Position numbers and translations under genes: made by a program. Positions 16,488-25,028 of a DNA stretch of 35,734 bases are shown here, piece by piece. Location of the stretch: contig CALUUV010000007.1 of the NCBI GenBank assembly GCA_944324055.1, positions 1-35,734 of the forward strand. Reading direction: 5' to 3'. Every line of letters begins with the position of its first letter. Within the stretch, counting starts at the first letter, position 1. The notes beneath the pieces were generated by a model that made no database searches, was not told where the DNA came from, and saw only the letters and a program-made list of their open reading frames with translations. The stretch comes from Candidatus Gastranaerophilales bacterium (GTDB lineage Bacteria; Cyanobacteriota; Vampirovibrionia; Gastranaerophilales; Gastranaerophilaceae).

Positions 16488-17360
16488 ATGACAAATATAA
16501 TTATTTATAGCGAAACAAAAGAAAGTAAAATCAAAGATTTACTTATGGATATAGATGATGTAGATGTAAGAGTTGAAACTCCTGAATCAATGAGAGATTT
16601 TGCAGTTCTTAATCCTTCACTTATTATCCCTGAAAATGTTAATAATTTAAGTAATATTTTAATGACTACAAAATTCACTTGTCCAATTTTATTTATAGGT
16701 GATATTCCTGAAAACACAATTGTTAGAGCTGAAGGATATGACTTTATTAAAGAACCTGTAAATAAAAAAGAACTTGAAATTCGTGTAAAATCATTACTAA
16801 AAATTAGTTATTACAAAAACAGAATGAATGAAGTAAGTACAACTGATGAATTAACTGGTTTACACAACAGAAAATACTTACAAGAACAACTAGAATCTGA
16901 AATCTCAAGAGCAAGACGTTATGGTACAAAATTATCTTGCATCCTATTTGATTTAGATTATTTCAAAGTTGTAAATGATATGTATGGATATGAATGGGGC
17001 GATATCTTATTAACTAAAATATCTGGAATGTTAGCAGAAGCAGCAAGAAAAGAAGATATCGTAACAAGATATGGTGATGAAGAATTTTTAATCATTCTTC
17101 CAAATACATCAGAAGACAACGCATTTATCTTCGGTGAAAGATTTAGAAGAGAAGTTGAGAAATTTGAATTCATCCCTGCAGGAGAAGAAGAAAGACACCA
17201 AATCACAATATCTGGTGGTATTTCAACATTCCCTTGTATGGAAGAAGTTGCAGAAGATGCAAACACTCTTATCAGATACGCTGAACACGCTTTATACAAT
17301 GCTAAAAAACGTGGCAAAAATAAGATTGTTCAATTCTCTCATATGAACTTAGAATATTAA
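16488..17360 (+). CDS. GGDEF-domain diguanylate cyclase with degenerate receiver-like N-terminus
   Basis: The ATG at 16488 follows AGAGGG by six bases; an upstream extension to 16437 would cover the promoter and is rejected. The 290-residue protein has an N-terminal ~105-residue alpha/beta region resembling a response-regulator fold (VLNPSLIIPE, CPILFIGD, YDFIKEPVNKKELEIRVK) but lacks an obvious phosphoacceptor aspartate. The GGDEF domain runs from about 117 to 285: DELTGLHNRKYL, FDLDYFKVVND (metal D155) and the active-site loop G-D-E-E-F at 196-200. The loop's second glycine is replaced by aspartate. An inhibitory-site motif RKED (187-190) lies the right five residues upstream. It should make c-di-GMP if the variant loop is active. 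It converges on the flagellar operon, which encodes a PilZ receptor. Confidence 0.88.
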   Translation: MTNIIIYSETKESKIKDLLMDIDDVDVRVETPESMRDFAVLNPSLIIPENVNNLSNILMTTKFTCPILFIGDIPENTIVRAEGYDFIKEPVNKKELEIRVKSLLKISYYKNRMNEVSTTDELTGLHNRKYLQEQLESEISRARRYGTKLSCILFDLDYFKVVNDMYGYEWGDILLTKISGMLAEAARKEDIVTRYGDEEFLIILPNTSEDNAFIFGERFRREVEKFEFIPAGEEERHQITISGGISTFPCMEEVAEDANTLIRYAEHALYNAKKRGKNKIVQFSHMNLEY

Positions 17361-17374
17361 TTAAGTACTAAAAA

Positions 17375-18406
17375 TTAAATTCTTTTAAGAGCAAGCTTGA
17401 GTTTCTCAAGCTTCTCTTTTTTAGTACCAATTCCGGTTAATAACATTGTAGATATACTATTTGTTCTTTCATCTTCTATATTAAAAGAATATAACTTTTC
17501 AGATAGCTCATACCCAGTATAACCACTACGCTTTATCAAAATCTTAGTTATATCATCTCCGCCAAAATCATATTCAGGCAAAAATTCACGCATAGCGACT
17601 ATATTATTAATTAATTTTGATAATTCTTTTTTACCCCTAGAAGAATTTAAATAAGCAATATTACGTTCGATTGTCAATAATAAAGGATAAGAAGGAGATG
17701 TTGTTGTAATCATCTCAAGCTTCAAATCAATATCACAATTAACATGCAATAAAGCTGTCGGATTTAATCCTCCTGCAGTTTTATGCAAAGATTGAATTGT
17801 AAAATCAGCATATTTAATAGCAGATTCTGGCAACATATCTGAAAATGGATACAATGCACCGTGAGCCTCATCAACAATCAAATAAGTCCCATATTTTTCA
17901 CATAGTTGCTTCAATGCTTTTATATCAGAGACAAATCCTTCATAACTTGGAGAAGTAACTAATAAAGCTTTTATTTTAAAATTTTTAAAATACGGTTCAA
18001 CATCACTTACAGTTACCCCATTAGGGACACCAAAATCATCATCTAAAGGAACATTATAAAAAATAGGATTTGCACCTGCTAATTTAACTGCATTTAAGTG
18101 TGACTTATGAGCTTGAGACCATAATAAAATATTATCACAGCACCCATTAACAACAGATAATACCGATGCTAAAATTCCTGAAGTAGAACCATTTGTAAGA
18201 AATTTAGTTTGTTTTGTCCCATATACTTCTGCCGCAAATCTTTCAGCATCTTCCAACATATCTTCTGGATTATGAGTGTCAGTTTCAGAAACATCATATT
18301 TATAGAAATGACGGAATTTATTAAAAATACAAAACCTTTGAGAATGAGAAGGTGTTGTGAATAACTCTTTATTATATTTAGTTCTAATTAACTTATTAAA
18401 TCCCAT
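17375..18406 (-). CDS. short Orn/Lys/Arg decarboxylase-family PLP enzyme
   Basis: The 343-residue protein matches the major PLP domain of fold-type I ornithine/lysine/arginine decarboxylases. Evidence includes FLTNGSTSGILAS, WSQAHKSHLNAVKLAG, the VDEAHGALYPF motif (D179, H182) and the PLP lysine K209 in SLHKTAGGLNP. Family members are usually about 450-490 residues or longer; this one lacks most of the C-terminal domain that completes the active site. It may therefore be a specialised or altered enzyme, possibly in polyamine metabolism. It ends the flagellar operon, two bases after the small membrane protein gene. A role in flagellar function is not supported by any motif. Confidence 0.8.
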   Translation of the reverse strand: MGFNKLIRTKYNKELFTTPSHSQRFCIFNKFRHFYKYDVSETDTHNPEDMLEDAERFAAEVYGTKQTKFLTNGSTSGILASVLSVVNGCCDNILLWSQAHKSHLNAVKLAGANPIFYNVPLDDDFGVPNGVTVSDVEPYFKNFKIKALLVTSPSYEGFVSDIKALKQLCEKYGTYLIVDEAHGALYPFSDMLPESAIKYADFTIQSLHKTAGGLNPTALLHVNCDIDLKLEMITTTSPSYPLLLTIERNIAYLNSSRGKKELSKLINNIVAMREFLPEYDFGGDDITKILIKRSGYTGYELSEKLYSFNIEDERTNSISTMLLTGIGTKKEKLEKLKLALKRI

Positions 18407-18408
18407 AA

Positions 18409-18837
18409 TTATAAATCAATCTTTGACTCACCAAGATCAAAATCAGCATCTTCAAAAGCAAAGTTTTCAACTTCATCATTGGCTTCTTCATTATTCTTGG
18501 TAACAATCTTTAATTTTTCTTCCAACTCTTCTGGAGTAATCTTAGCATTTGCACGGATTAATTCTTCATATATTAAATCTTTATAATCAATAACAAGTTT
18601 TTTCTTAGGATTATCAAGAATTAATCCAGCAAGCCAACCTAAGGTACCTAACAATAAAATACCTGGGAAAATATGACGCAAAGCATCACTAACAGAATAG
18701 TAATCAATAGCCCAATGTTTTATCAGCACAATAATTCCAATTAGAAGAACTGTTGTACAGGTAAAAAACAAACAAAAAAATCTTCTAAAATAACTACTTT
18801 TTGTAAATGGTCTATTTTTTTTAACAATTCTTTCCAT
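18409..18837 (-). CDS. small two-helix membrane protein with acidic tail
   Basis: I do not recognise this 142-residue protein. It has a basic N-terminus (MERIVKKNRPFTKSSYFRRFF), then two hydrophobic segments (about 22-40 and 55-74, LFPGILLLGTLGWLAG-like). A cytosolic tail follows with a coiled-coil-like stretch (TPEELEEKLKIVTKNNEE) and a strongly acidic end (ENFAFEDADFDLGESK). By the positive-inside rule both termini should be cytoplasmic. It shares one base with the PilZ gene (18837) and is followed after two bases by the decarboxylase-family gene, so it belongs to the flhB-flhA operon and may be an accessory of the export or motor apparatus. Confidence 0.7.
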   Translation of the reverse strand: MERIVKKNRPFTKSSYFRRFFCLFFTCTTVLLIGIIVLIKHWAIDYYSVSDALRHIFPGILLLGTLGWLAGLILDNPKKKLVIDYKDLIYEELIRANAKITPEELEEKLKIVTKNNEEANDEVENFAFEDADFDLGESKIDL

Positions 18838-19427
18838 TATTTATTATCGTTTTCCATACTTTTCTTCATACAAAAATGAACTAATGACATCTTATCAACA
18901 TTACTTAAGTGAGTAAAACGACCAGATATAGTATATGTACCGTCATCACACTTTTCAACTCTGATTAATTGATATTTACAATTAACTTCGATTTCATCAT
19001 TTAATTGAATAGTAACATTATATTCATATTCAATATTAATATTATCATTAGTCTTAATTTTCATACCACCAGCAGATAAATCAAGAGTTCTTACTTTATG
19101 TACAGTTCCTTCATGAGATAACTCTAAATCTTCTAAGAATTTAATACGAGTAAATTTACGACGTTGCAAAAATCTATGTTTTTTAGGGTTTGCAATAGAA
19201 ATTTCATTCTCATGAATATCTCTAATATATGATTCAAAATACAAATATCCATTGTCAGTTAAAGAATAGAAATCGCAAATGTGTTTTTGCATCAAACCTC
19301 TAGGAATATATTTAAGACGCATCTTAAATCCTTCCATAGAAACTTCAGTAATTTTACCTTTATTTGTATCTTTAAAATCGTGAGGAACGATTGTAACTAT
19401 CTGATCTTTTTTTAATAATTCACGCAT
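18837..19427 (-). CDS. PilZ-domain c-di-GMP receptor, YcgR-like
   Basis: The 196-residue protein has an N-terminal YcgR-N-like beta domain (about 1-85; VTIVPHDFKDTNKGKITEVS, YLYFESYIRDI). The C-terminal PilZ domain (about 88-190) has both c-di-GMP-binding motifs: RxxxR as R90-K-F-T-R94 and DLSAGG at 116-121. YcgR-type proteins bind c-di-GMP and act on the flagellar motor to slow or bias rotation. Its place 12 bases after flhA in the flagellar operon strongly supports that role. It overlaps the next gene by one base. The nearby diguanylate cyclase at 16488 is a plausible but unproven source of the ligand. Confidence 0.87.
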   Translation of the reverse strand: MRELLKKDQIVTIVPHDFKDTNKGKITEVSMEGFKMRLKYIPRGLMQKHICDFYSLTDNGYLYFESYIRDIHENEISIANPKKHRFLQRRKFTRIKFLEDLELSHEGTVHKVRTLDLSAGGMKIKTNDNINIEYEYNVTIQLNDEIEVNCKYQLIRVEKCDDGTYTISGRFTHLSNVDKMSLVHFCMKKSMENDNK

Positions 19428-19439
19428 TTTATTACCTTT

Positions 19440-21545
19440 CTATCTTTTAGTAACTGGTACTCTAACTATGCCAATAGATTTTGCTTTTACATTTTGTGTA
19501 ATTTCATTATACGACATAATTGCAATTTGAGGATATGTTCTTTCAATTAAACGCCTAAATACCAACCGAATAGGGGATGAACATAATATAACAGGTTGAT
19601 TTCCTGTTGTAGAAATAGCTTTTTCCAACTCGGTATTCAAAGTATCTAATAATCTTCGAGTAAAGTCTGGGTCTAAAGTTAAATTTTGACCATCAGGGCT
19701 TACACCTTTAGCAATAGTAGTTTCAACATCAGGAGCTAATGTTATTGCTAACAATTCACCTGTATCAGCAAGATTTTGCTTACATATATTACGAGCAAGA
19801 GCTTGTCTTACTTGTTCAGTTAAATAATCATGATTTTTATTCACTTTAGCATGAATACTAATTGTTTCTAGGATAGTTTTTAAGTCTCTAACGGCAACAC
19901 GTTCTTTTAATAAATTTTGCATAATTAATTGAACATCAGCAACAGAAACATCTTTCATAACATCTGTAACATATTCTTCAGAAACTTCATTTTTAAGATT
20001 ATTAATAAGTTGTTGAACATCAGCACGAGAAAGTATTTCGGCTGCATTTTTCTTAATAACTTCAGTTAAGTGAGTAGAAACAACCGCAGAAGGGCTTACA
20101 ACAGTATATCCCGCAAGTTCTGCATCATCTTTGAATTTTTCTTCTATCCATAATGCAGGTAACCCAAACGCAGGTTCAACAGCATGAATACCTGTAATTC
20201 CTATATCTTCCGCATTACCACCTGCATTCATTGCTAAACTTCTATCTGGATATATTTCACCAGCTTCTAAAGCAACACCTTTTAATTTAATTTGATAAGT
20301 ATTTGGTGCTAACTGTAAATTATCTCTAACTCTTATTGACGGAAGAACAATACCTAAATCTAATGCAGTTTGACGTCTTATTTGAGCAATTCTTTCAAGT
20401 AAATCCCCACCCATTTCAATATTTAAAAGAGGAACTAAACGATAACCAACTTCAATTTCAATAGTTTCAACATTAAGAAGTTGCATAATGCTTTCTCTTG
20501 AGCCTTTTTTATCTTTTTTAGCTTCAAGCATTTTTTCTTGTTTTGCAACTTGTTCCTTAGATTCTTGTTCTTTAGTTTCTTCTGTTTTAGCTTTGTTTTT
20601 AAAATATGCCCCAGCACCAGCAATTAAACCAATTGTCATAAATGGAATTGTTGGCATGCCAGGAACAATACTTAACATCATTAATAAACCAGATAGAACA
20701 CCTAAAATTCTAGGGTCAGAGAACATTTCTTTATCAATGTCTTTTGATAAAGATTCATCTTTACCTGTTGCACGAGAAACAATCAAACCTGTAGCAGTAG
20801 AGATTAATAATGCAGGGATTTGAGAAACCAAACCATCACCAACTGTTAATATAGTATAAGTAGATAAAGCAGTTGCAGGATCCATTTTTAGCTGAATCAT
20901 ACCAATTATCAAACCACCAACAATATTAACAATAGTAATTATAATACCAGCAGTGGCATCACCTTTAACAAACTTTGAAGCACCATCCATAGTTCCATAG
21001 AAATCTGTTTCTCTCTCAAGTTTACGTCTTCTTTCTTTAGCCTGTTCTTCATCAATAATACCAGCATTTAAATCGGCATCAATACTTAATTGCTTACCAG
21101 GCATTTTATCCAATGTAAATCTGGCAGATACTTCAGCAACACGAGTTGCACCACCAGTGATAACCATAAAGTTAATCAATACAAGGATGATGAATATAAC
21201 GAAACCAACAACATAGTTACCGCCGACAACGAATTCACCAAAAGCATTAATAACGTTTCCAGCCTCACCTTGCAATAGAATCAGACGAGTAGAACTAACG
21301 TTCAAACCTAACCTGAACAAAGTTGCAATAAGCAATACTGTTGGGAAGGATGAATAATCAAGAGGTTCTTGAGTATATAAACATACTAAAAGGATAATAA
21401 CTGCAAGAGATATATTAACTGTTAATAAAATATCTAAGCAAAATGCAGGTAGAGGAATAATCATCATACAAACGATAACTACCAACCCCACAGCGAGGAT
21501 GATATCATCATTTTTTAATATGTTTGATAACTTAGTTAAATCCAA
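19440..21545 (-). CDS. flhA: FlhA, flagellar export gate protein
   Basis: FlhA forms the nonameric ring of the flagellar type III export gate and docks chaperone-substrate complexes. The 701-residue protein has about eight membrane segments in the first 320 residues, with the family motifs FPTVLLIATLFRLGLNVSSTR and GEFVVGGNYVVG. It also has the FHIPEP loop (DKMPGKQLSIDADLNAGIIDEEQA, then ERETDFYGTMDGASKFVKGDA) and GDGLVSQIPALLIS. The DFYGxMDGASKF wording is that of flagellar FlhA rather than SctV. A lysine/glutamate-rich linker (about 320-350) leads into the cytosolic domain. It follows flhB by five bases and precedes the PilZ gene by 12. Confidence 0.95.
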   Translation of the reverse strand: MDLTKLSNILKNDDIILAVGLVVIVCMMIIPLPAFCLDILLTVNISLAVIILLVCLYTQEPLDYSSFPTVLLIATLFRLGLNVSSTRLILLQGEAGNVINAFGEFVVGGNYVVGFVIFIILVLINFMVITGGATRVAEVSARFTLDKMPGKQLSIDADLNAGIIDEEQAKERRRKLERETDFYGTMDGASKFVKGDATAGIIITIVNIVGGLIIGMIQLKMDPATALSTYTILTVGDGLVSQIPALLISTATGLIVSRATGKDESLSKDIDKEMFSDPRILGVLSGLLMMLSIVPGMPTIPFMTIGLIAGAGAYFKNKAKTEETKEQESKEQVAKQEKMLEAKKDKKGSRESIMQLLNVETIEIEVGYRLVPLLNIEMGGDLLERIAQIRRQTALDLGIVLPSIRVRDNLQLAPNTYQIKLKGVALEAGEIYPDRSLAMNAGGNAEDIGITGIHAVEPAFGLPALWIEEKFKDDAELAGYTVVSPSAVVSTHLTEVIKKNAAEILSRADVQQLINNLKNEVSEEYVTDVMKDVSVADVQLIMQNLLKERVAVRDLKTILETISIHAKVNKNHDYLTEQVRQALARNICKQNLADTGELLAITLAPDVETTIAKGVSPDGQNLTLDPDFTRRLLDTLNTELEKAISTTGNQPVILCSSPIRLVFRRLIERTYPQIAIMSYNEITQNVKAKSIGIVRVPVTKR

Positions 21546-21550
21546 CTACC

Positions 21551-22630
21551 CTACTTACCTTTCTTGTTATAAACGTATGCTAAAATTTCTGCAACAGCAA
21601 CATATAAATCTGATGGTATTATACCATCAATTGGAACCGTATTGTATAATGCACGAGCAATTGGTCTGTTTTCTACAATCGGAACATCATTATTTTTTGC
21701 TATTTCTCTGATTCTAAACGCAACGTAATCAATACCTTTTGCAACTACAATAGGAGCAGGAGCAACTGTTTTGTCATATTTTATCGCTACAGCATAATGT
21801 GTTGGATTGGTTACAACAACATCTGCTTTTGGAACATTTGACATCATACGTTGTTTAGACATTTGTATCTGAATTGATTTAATTTTTGATTTGATTTTAG
21901 GATCACCTTCGATATCCTTATATTCATCTTTAACTTCTTGTTTGGTCATTTTTATTGATTTTTCATATTCCCAATCTTGATATTTTTTATCAAGCAAACC
22001 TAAAACAATCATCGCCAAACACATATTTATTAACATCTTGATTAAAATTGAACATATAACCCCCATGGAAGTTGCAGGATCAGCGCCTAGAATTGCAAAC
22101 AATTCATCTTTTCTGCTATTAGCAGTCGCATAACCACAAGCCCCAACAACAACTATTTTTATAATTGATTTTACAAATTCAACCATTGTTCTAGGCTCGA
22201 ATGGATTAAACAACTTCTTAGCATTTTCTAGAACTCTTTTAGGCGAAATATTATTGAAATCAAATTTCACCTTTTCAATAGCAAATACATGCCCAACATT
22301 AAGACGAACAATTATTAATGCAGATATTGCTAGAGTTAATAAAAATGGTAGAACGATGCCTGCACATTCTTTAAGATATGGAGCTAAAATTCCCATGATA
22401 TTATCCGTGCAAACTGTATCAGGGTGAATGTTTGTAAATGTAAATCTAAGAAGATTAACTAACCTATCTAACATAAATTTGCCCATAACAGCAAGCAGCG
22501 CAACAGAAACAGTAATAACCAAAGCTGATGCTAGGTCTCTGCTCTTTGAAATATTCCCTCGTTCACGTTCCTTCTCACGTCGACGGGCGGTGGCCGATTC
22601 GGTCTTTTCTGCAGCTGATTCGTTCCCCAT
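21551..22630 (-). CDS. flhB: FlhB, flagellar export switch protein
   Basis: FlhB partners FlhA in the export gate and switches from rod/hook to filament export by autocleavage at NPTH. The 359-residue protein has an N-terminus of flagellar type (AEKTESATARRREKERERGNISKSRDLASAL), four membrane segments and the QEVKDEYKDIEGDPKIKSKI connector. The cleavage motif NPTH is at 265-268 in the classic context PKADVVVTNPTHYAVAIKYD, and the C-terminal domain is complete. It heads the operon flhB-flhA-PilZ-membrane protein-decarboxylase. No clear Shine-Dalgarno sequence precedes ATG 22630. A second, more diverged paralog lies at 9457. Confidence 0.93.
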   Translation of the reverse strand: MGNESAAEKTESATARRREKERERGNISKSRDLASALVITVSVALLAVMGKFMLDRLVNLLRFTFTNIHPDTVCTDNIMGILAPYLKECAGIVLPFLLTLAISALIIVRLNVGHVFAIEKVKFDFNNISPKRVLENAKKLFNPFEPRTMVEFVKSIIKIVVVGACGYATANSRKDELFAILGADPATSMGVICSILIKMLINMCLAMIVLGLLDKKYQDWEYEKSIKMTKQEVKDEYKDIEGDPKIKSKIKSIQIQMSKQRMMSNVPKADVVVTNPTHYAVAIKYDKTVAPAPIVVAKGIDYVAFRIREIAKNNDVPIVENRPIARALYNTVPIDGIIPSDLYVAVAEILAYVYNKKGK

Positions 22631-22734
22631 AAATATTAGATTAAGTTAGAATCTTATCTAACTTATTAATCTTCCTCTCATCTAGTTTTGTACGTACTAA
22701 TTAATATGAATATTTTATCATAATTTAGCTAATA

Positions 22735-22769
22735 AAAAAAGGAGTTAACATTTCGTTAACCCCTTTTTT
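22735..22769 (-). terminator. intrinsic terminator after metK
   Basis: On the minus strand GGGGTTAAC and GTTAACTCC pair over nine positions (one G-T wobble) around a five-base GAAAT loop, followed by a run of seven T. It starts about 19 bases past the metK stop and separates metK from the flagellar operon. Confidence 0.85.
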
Positions 22770-22787
22770 ACAATTATTTACTATTGC

Positions 22788-24056
22788 TTATACGCAACAA
22801 CTAGCTTTTAAGTATTCACTTAATTTAGCAGCTTTATCAGTTGCTTCCCAAGGAACAACTAAATCAGTTCTTCCCATGTGTCCATATGCTGCTAATTTTT
22901 GATAGAATTTACCACCATTTTTAGCTGGTAAGTTTCTTAAATCAAATTGTTTAATAATTGCAGCTGGGCTTAAATCAAAGTTTTCAGAAACGATTGCTGA
23001 AATTTCATCATCTGATAATTTACCAGTTCCGAAAGTATCAACAAATACAGAAATTGGTTCAGCAACACCGATTGCATAAGCTAACTCAATTTCGCATTTT
23101 TCAGCAAGTCCTGATGCAACAATATTTTTAGCAACATATCTTGATGCGTAAGCAGCAGATCTATCAACTTTTGTTGGATCTTTTCCACTGAATGCACCAC
23201 CACCGTGTCTAGAATAGCCACCGTATGTATCAACAATAATCTTACGACCTGTTAAACCAGCATCACCTTGAGGTCCACCGATTACAAATCTTCCTGATGG
23301 GTTGATTAAGATTTTTGTTTCTGAATCTAATTTAATTGTTTCTGTTTCAAATACATAATCAATTACAAGTTGTTTTAAATCACGTCTAATAATTTCTTGT
23401 ACTTGTTTGTTATCAGAAATACCATTAATTTCTGGATCGTGTTGAGTAGAAAGAACAATTGTATGAATTCTTGATGGTTTTCCATCAACATATTCAACTG
23501 TTACTTGAGATTTACCATCTGGTCTTAAATAAGATAATAAACCTTCTTTTCTTACTTGAGCTAATCTATATGATAATTTGTGAGCCAAACTTATTGGAAG
23601 TGGCATTAATTCAGGAGTTTCGTTACAAGCATAACCAAACATAATACCTTGGTCACCAGCTCCTAAACTTTCTGTTTCTAATGAAGAAGTATCAGCATTA
23701 TCACTTCTTGTTTCTAATGCTTTATTAACACCACCAGCGATATCAACTGATTGTTCATCAATACTTGTTAATACTGCACAAGTGTTAGCATCAAATCCAC
23801 CACTTGATTCTCCAACATAACCAATATTTTTAATAGTATCTCTTACAACAGATGGGATATCTACATAACAATCTGATGTAATTTCACCAGATACTAAAAC
23901 CATACCTGTTGTTACAGATGTTTCTGCTGCTACTCTTGATTGAGGGTATTTTGTTAAAAATTCATCTAAAATAGCATCTGAAATTTGGTCACATACTTTG
24001 TCTGGATGTCCTTCAGTTACTGATTCTGAAGTGAACAAAAAATTTCTTGATTTCAT
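22788..24056 (-). CDS. metK: MetK, S-adenosylmethionine synthetase
   Basis: MetK makes SAM from methionine and ATP. The 422-residue protein contains [24 protein letters not shown] at the N-terminus (ATP-binding H17), [14 protein letters not shown] with the GAGDQG motif, and [21 protein letters not shown]. It also has the P-loop-like [16 protein letters not shown]. It is slightly longer than the usual 385-400 residues because of loop insertions and a C-terminus ending in CCV. TAAGGAG lies eight bases before the ATG. It is monocistronic: an intrinsic terminator follows, and a separate promoter with a ~65-base structured leader precedes it. SAM use by PrmC, RsmI and the radical SAM enzyme here is general metabolism, not evidence for a linkage. 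Confidence 0.97.
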   Translation of the reverse strand: MKSRNFLFTSESVTEGHPDKVCDQISDAILDEFLTKYPQSRVAAETSVTTGMVLVSGEITSDCYVDIPSVVRDTIKNIGYVGESSGGFDANTCAVLTSIDEQSVDIAGGVNKALETRSDNADTSSLETESLGAGDQGIMFGYACNETPELMPLPISLAHKLSYRLAQVRKEGLLSYLRPDGKSQVTVEYVDGKPSRIHTIVLSTQHDPEINGISDNKQVQEIIRRDLKQLVIDYVFETETIKLDSETKILINPSGRFVIGGPQGDAGLTGRKIIVDTYGGYSRHGGGAFSGKDPTKVDRSAAYASRYVAKNIVASGLAEKCEIELAYAIGVAEPISVFVDTFGTGKLSDDEISAIVSENFDLSPAAIIKQFDLRNLPAKNGGKFYQKLAAYGHMGRTDLVVPWEATDKAAKLSEYLKASCCV

Positions 24057-24066
24057 TTATCATTCT

Positions 24067-24113
24067 CCTTAATTTATATACACAACCGGTAAGGTTTTTA
24101 ATTCCAACCCGGT
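24067..24113 (-). promoter_or_regulatory. structured metK leader, candidate cis-regulatory RNA
   Basis: On the minus strand, ACCGG (24113-24109) can pair with CCGGT (24089-24085), and an inner GG pairs with CC across a 3x3 internal loop, capped by an A-rich loop. Within it, CCTTA (24094-24090) is complementary to TAAGG (24071-24067) of the metK ribosome site, so an alternative fold could mask initiation. I do not recognise it as a known SAM riboswitch class. Confidence 0.35.
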
Positions 24114-24128
24114 CACTACTTTTATAAT

Positions 24129-24156
24129 ATTGTAGTACAAACATTAATAATAGCAA
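24129..24156 (-). promoter_or_regulatory. candidate metK promoter
   Basis: On the minus strand TTGCTA (24156-24151), a 16-base spacer and TACAAT (24134-24129) resemble a sigma-70 promoter. It would start transcription near 24122, giving a leader of about 65 bases that includes the hairpin. Confidence 0.45.
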
Positions 24157-24263
24157 TTTTTTTAGATAATATTCACATAAGTTTACTTTTTGTGATAAAA
24201 AAAAATATTTTTATTATAATAACCTTAAGGAGATATTTAATTAAATAAAGAGAGGTTAATATT

Positions 24264-24953
24264 TTGAACAATAAATTAAATGACGGAGTAGGTAAAAAGA
24301 TTGTAGAAGCACTTAAAAAACAATCAGAAGGTGAATTATTAGAAATAGAAGAGCCTACAAAACCATCTGCTAATGCAGTTGATGGATTAATTCCAAATAT
24401 TGAAGAAACAGTTCTTGCAACTGAAGCAGAAGAACCTAAACAAGATTCTGCAATGGATTTTTCTGATATTAAATTTGATTCAAATGAATCATTTGAAGAA
24501 GAACCTAAACAAGAACCAATTAATGATTTCATGGCAGAACCTATAAACGATGTTGTACAAACAAATTCATTTGCAGATATAAACCTTGGAAACTTTATGC
24601 AAGATGAACCACAACAAATTAAATTTTCTCCAGAAATAAATGATTTAGAAATGCCAGCAAATATTGTAATTCTAAAAAAACTTATTTCTCAACTTCCAAG
24701 CGGGGTTACTAGACATACAGGGGCGCAAATTATTAAACAAACAATGGAAGCTCTTGGTATTTCAATGAAAAATGTACTTAAAGAAGCTCAAGATGTTCAA
24801 GATAATTTAAAAGAATCTGCTAAAGAATGCCAAGCAACAATTCAAGAGTATAAAAGACAAATCGCAACTCTTGAAAAGCAATCTCAAAATTATCAAAAAC
24901 AATATGGTGCTTTGAATGATTTAATAAGCTTATTTATTCAAACTACAAAATAA
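24264..24953 (+). CDS. hypothetical acidic protein with C-terminal coiled coil, TTG start
   Basis: This is an unrecognised 229-residue protein. The start is TTG at 24264, chosen because AGAGG (24251-24255) lies eight bases upstream and the frame opens there with a good helical segment (NNKLNDGVGKKIVEALKKQ). Residues ~25-125 are acidic, low-complexity and partly repeated (EEPKQDSAMDFSDIKFDS, EEPKQEPINDFMAEPIND), probably disordered. Residues ~130-175 form a helical domain (ANIVILKKLISQLPSGVTRHTGAQIIKQTMEALG). The C-terminal ~50 residues are a coiled coil (KECQATIQEYKRQIATLEKQSQNYQKQ). The layout suggests a scaffold or partner protein of the cell envelope or division type, but nothing specific can be claimed. 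It is closed by a strong terminator. Confidence 0.75.
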   Translation: MNNKLNDGVGKKIVEALKKQSEGELLEIEEPTKPSANAVDGLIPNIEETVLATEAEEPKQDSAMDFSDIKFDSNESFEEEPKQEPINDFMAEPINDVVQTNSFADINLGNFMQDEPQQIKFSPEINDLEMPANIVILKKLISQLPSGVTRHTGAQIIKQTMEALGISMKNVLKEAQDVQDNLKESAKECQATIQEYKRQIATLEKQSQNYQKQYGALNDLISLFIQTTK

Positions 24954-24977
24954 AATCATTCAAAAAATAAATTAATA

Positions 24978-25007
24978 AAAAAGACCACTTGATTAAGTGG
25001 TCTTTTT
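24978..25007. terminator. bidirectional intrinsic terminator
   Basis: A 13-base-pair perfect stem (AAAAAGACCACTT with AAGTGGTCTTTTT) with a four-base loop lies between two convergent genes. It has A and T runs on both sides, so it can end transcription in either direction. Confidence 0.93.
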
Positions 25008-25028
25008 AGTATTATAAAAATCTTTTTC

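Noticed and set aside
19440-21545. Assignment of the FlhA protein as an injectisome SctV
   Set aside because: The DFYGTMDGASKF and GEFVVGGNYVVG wording and the neighbouring PilZ gene fit flagellar FlhA better.
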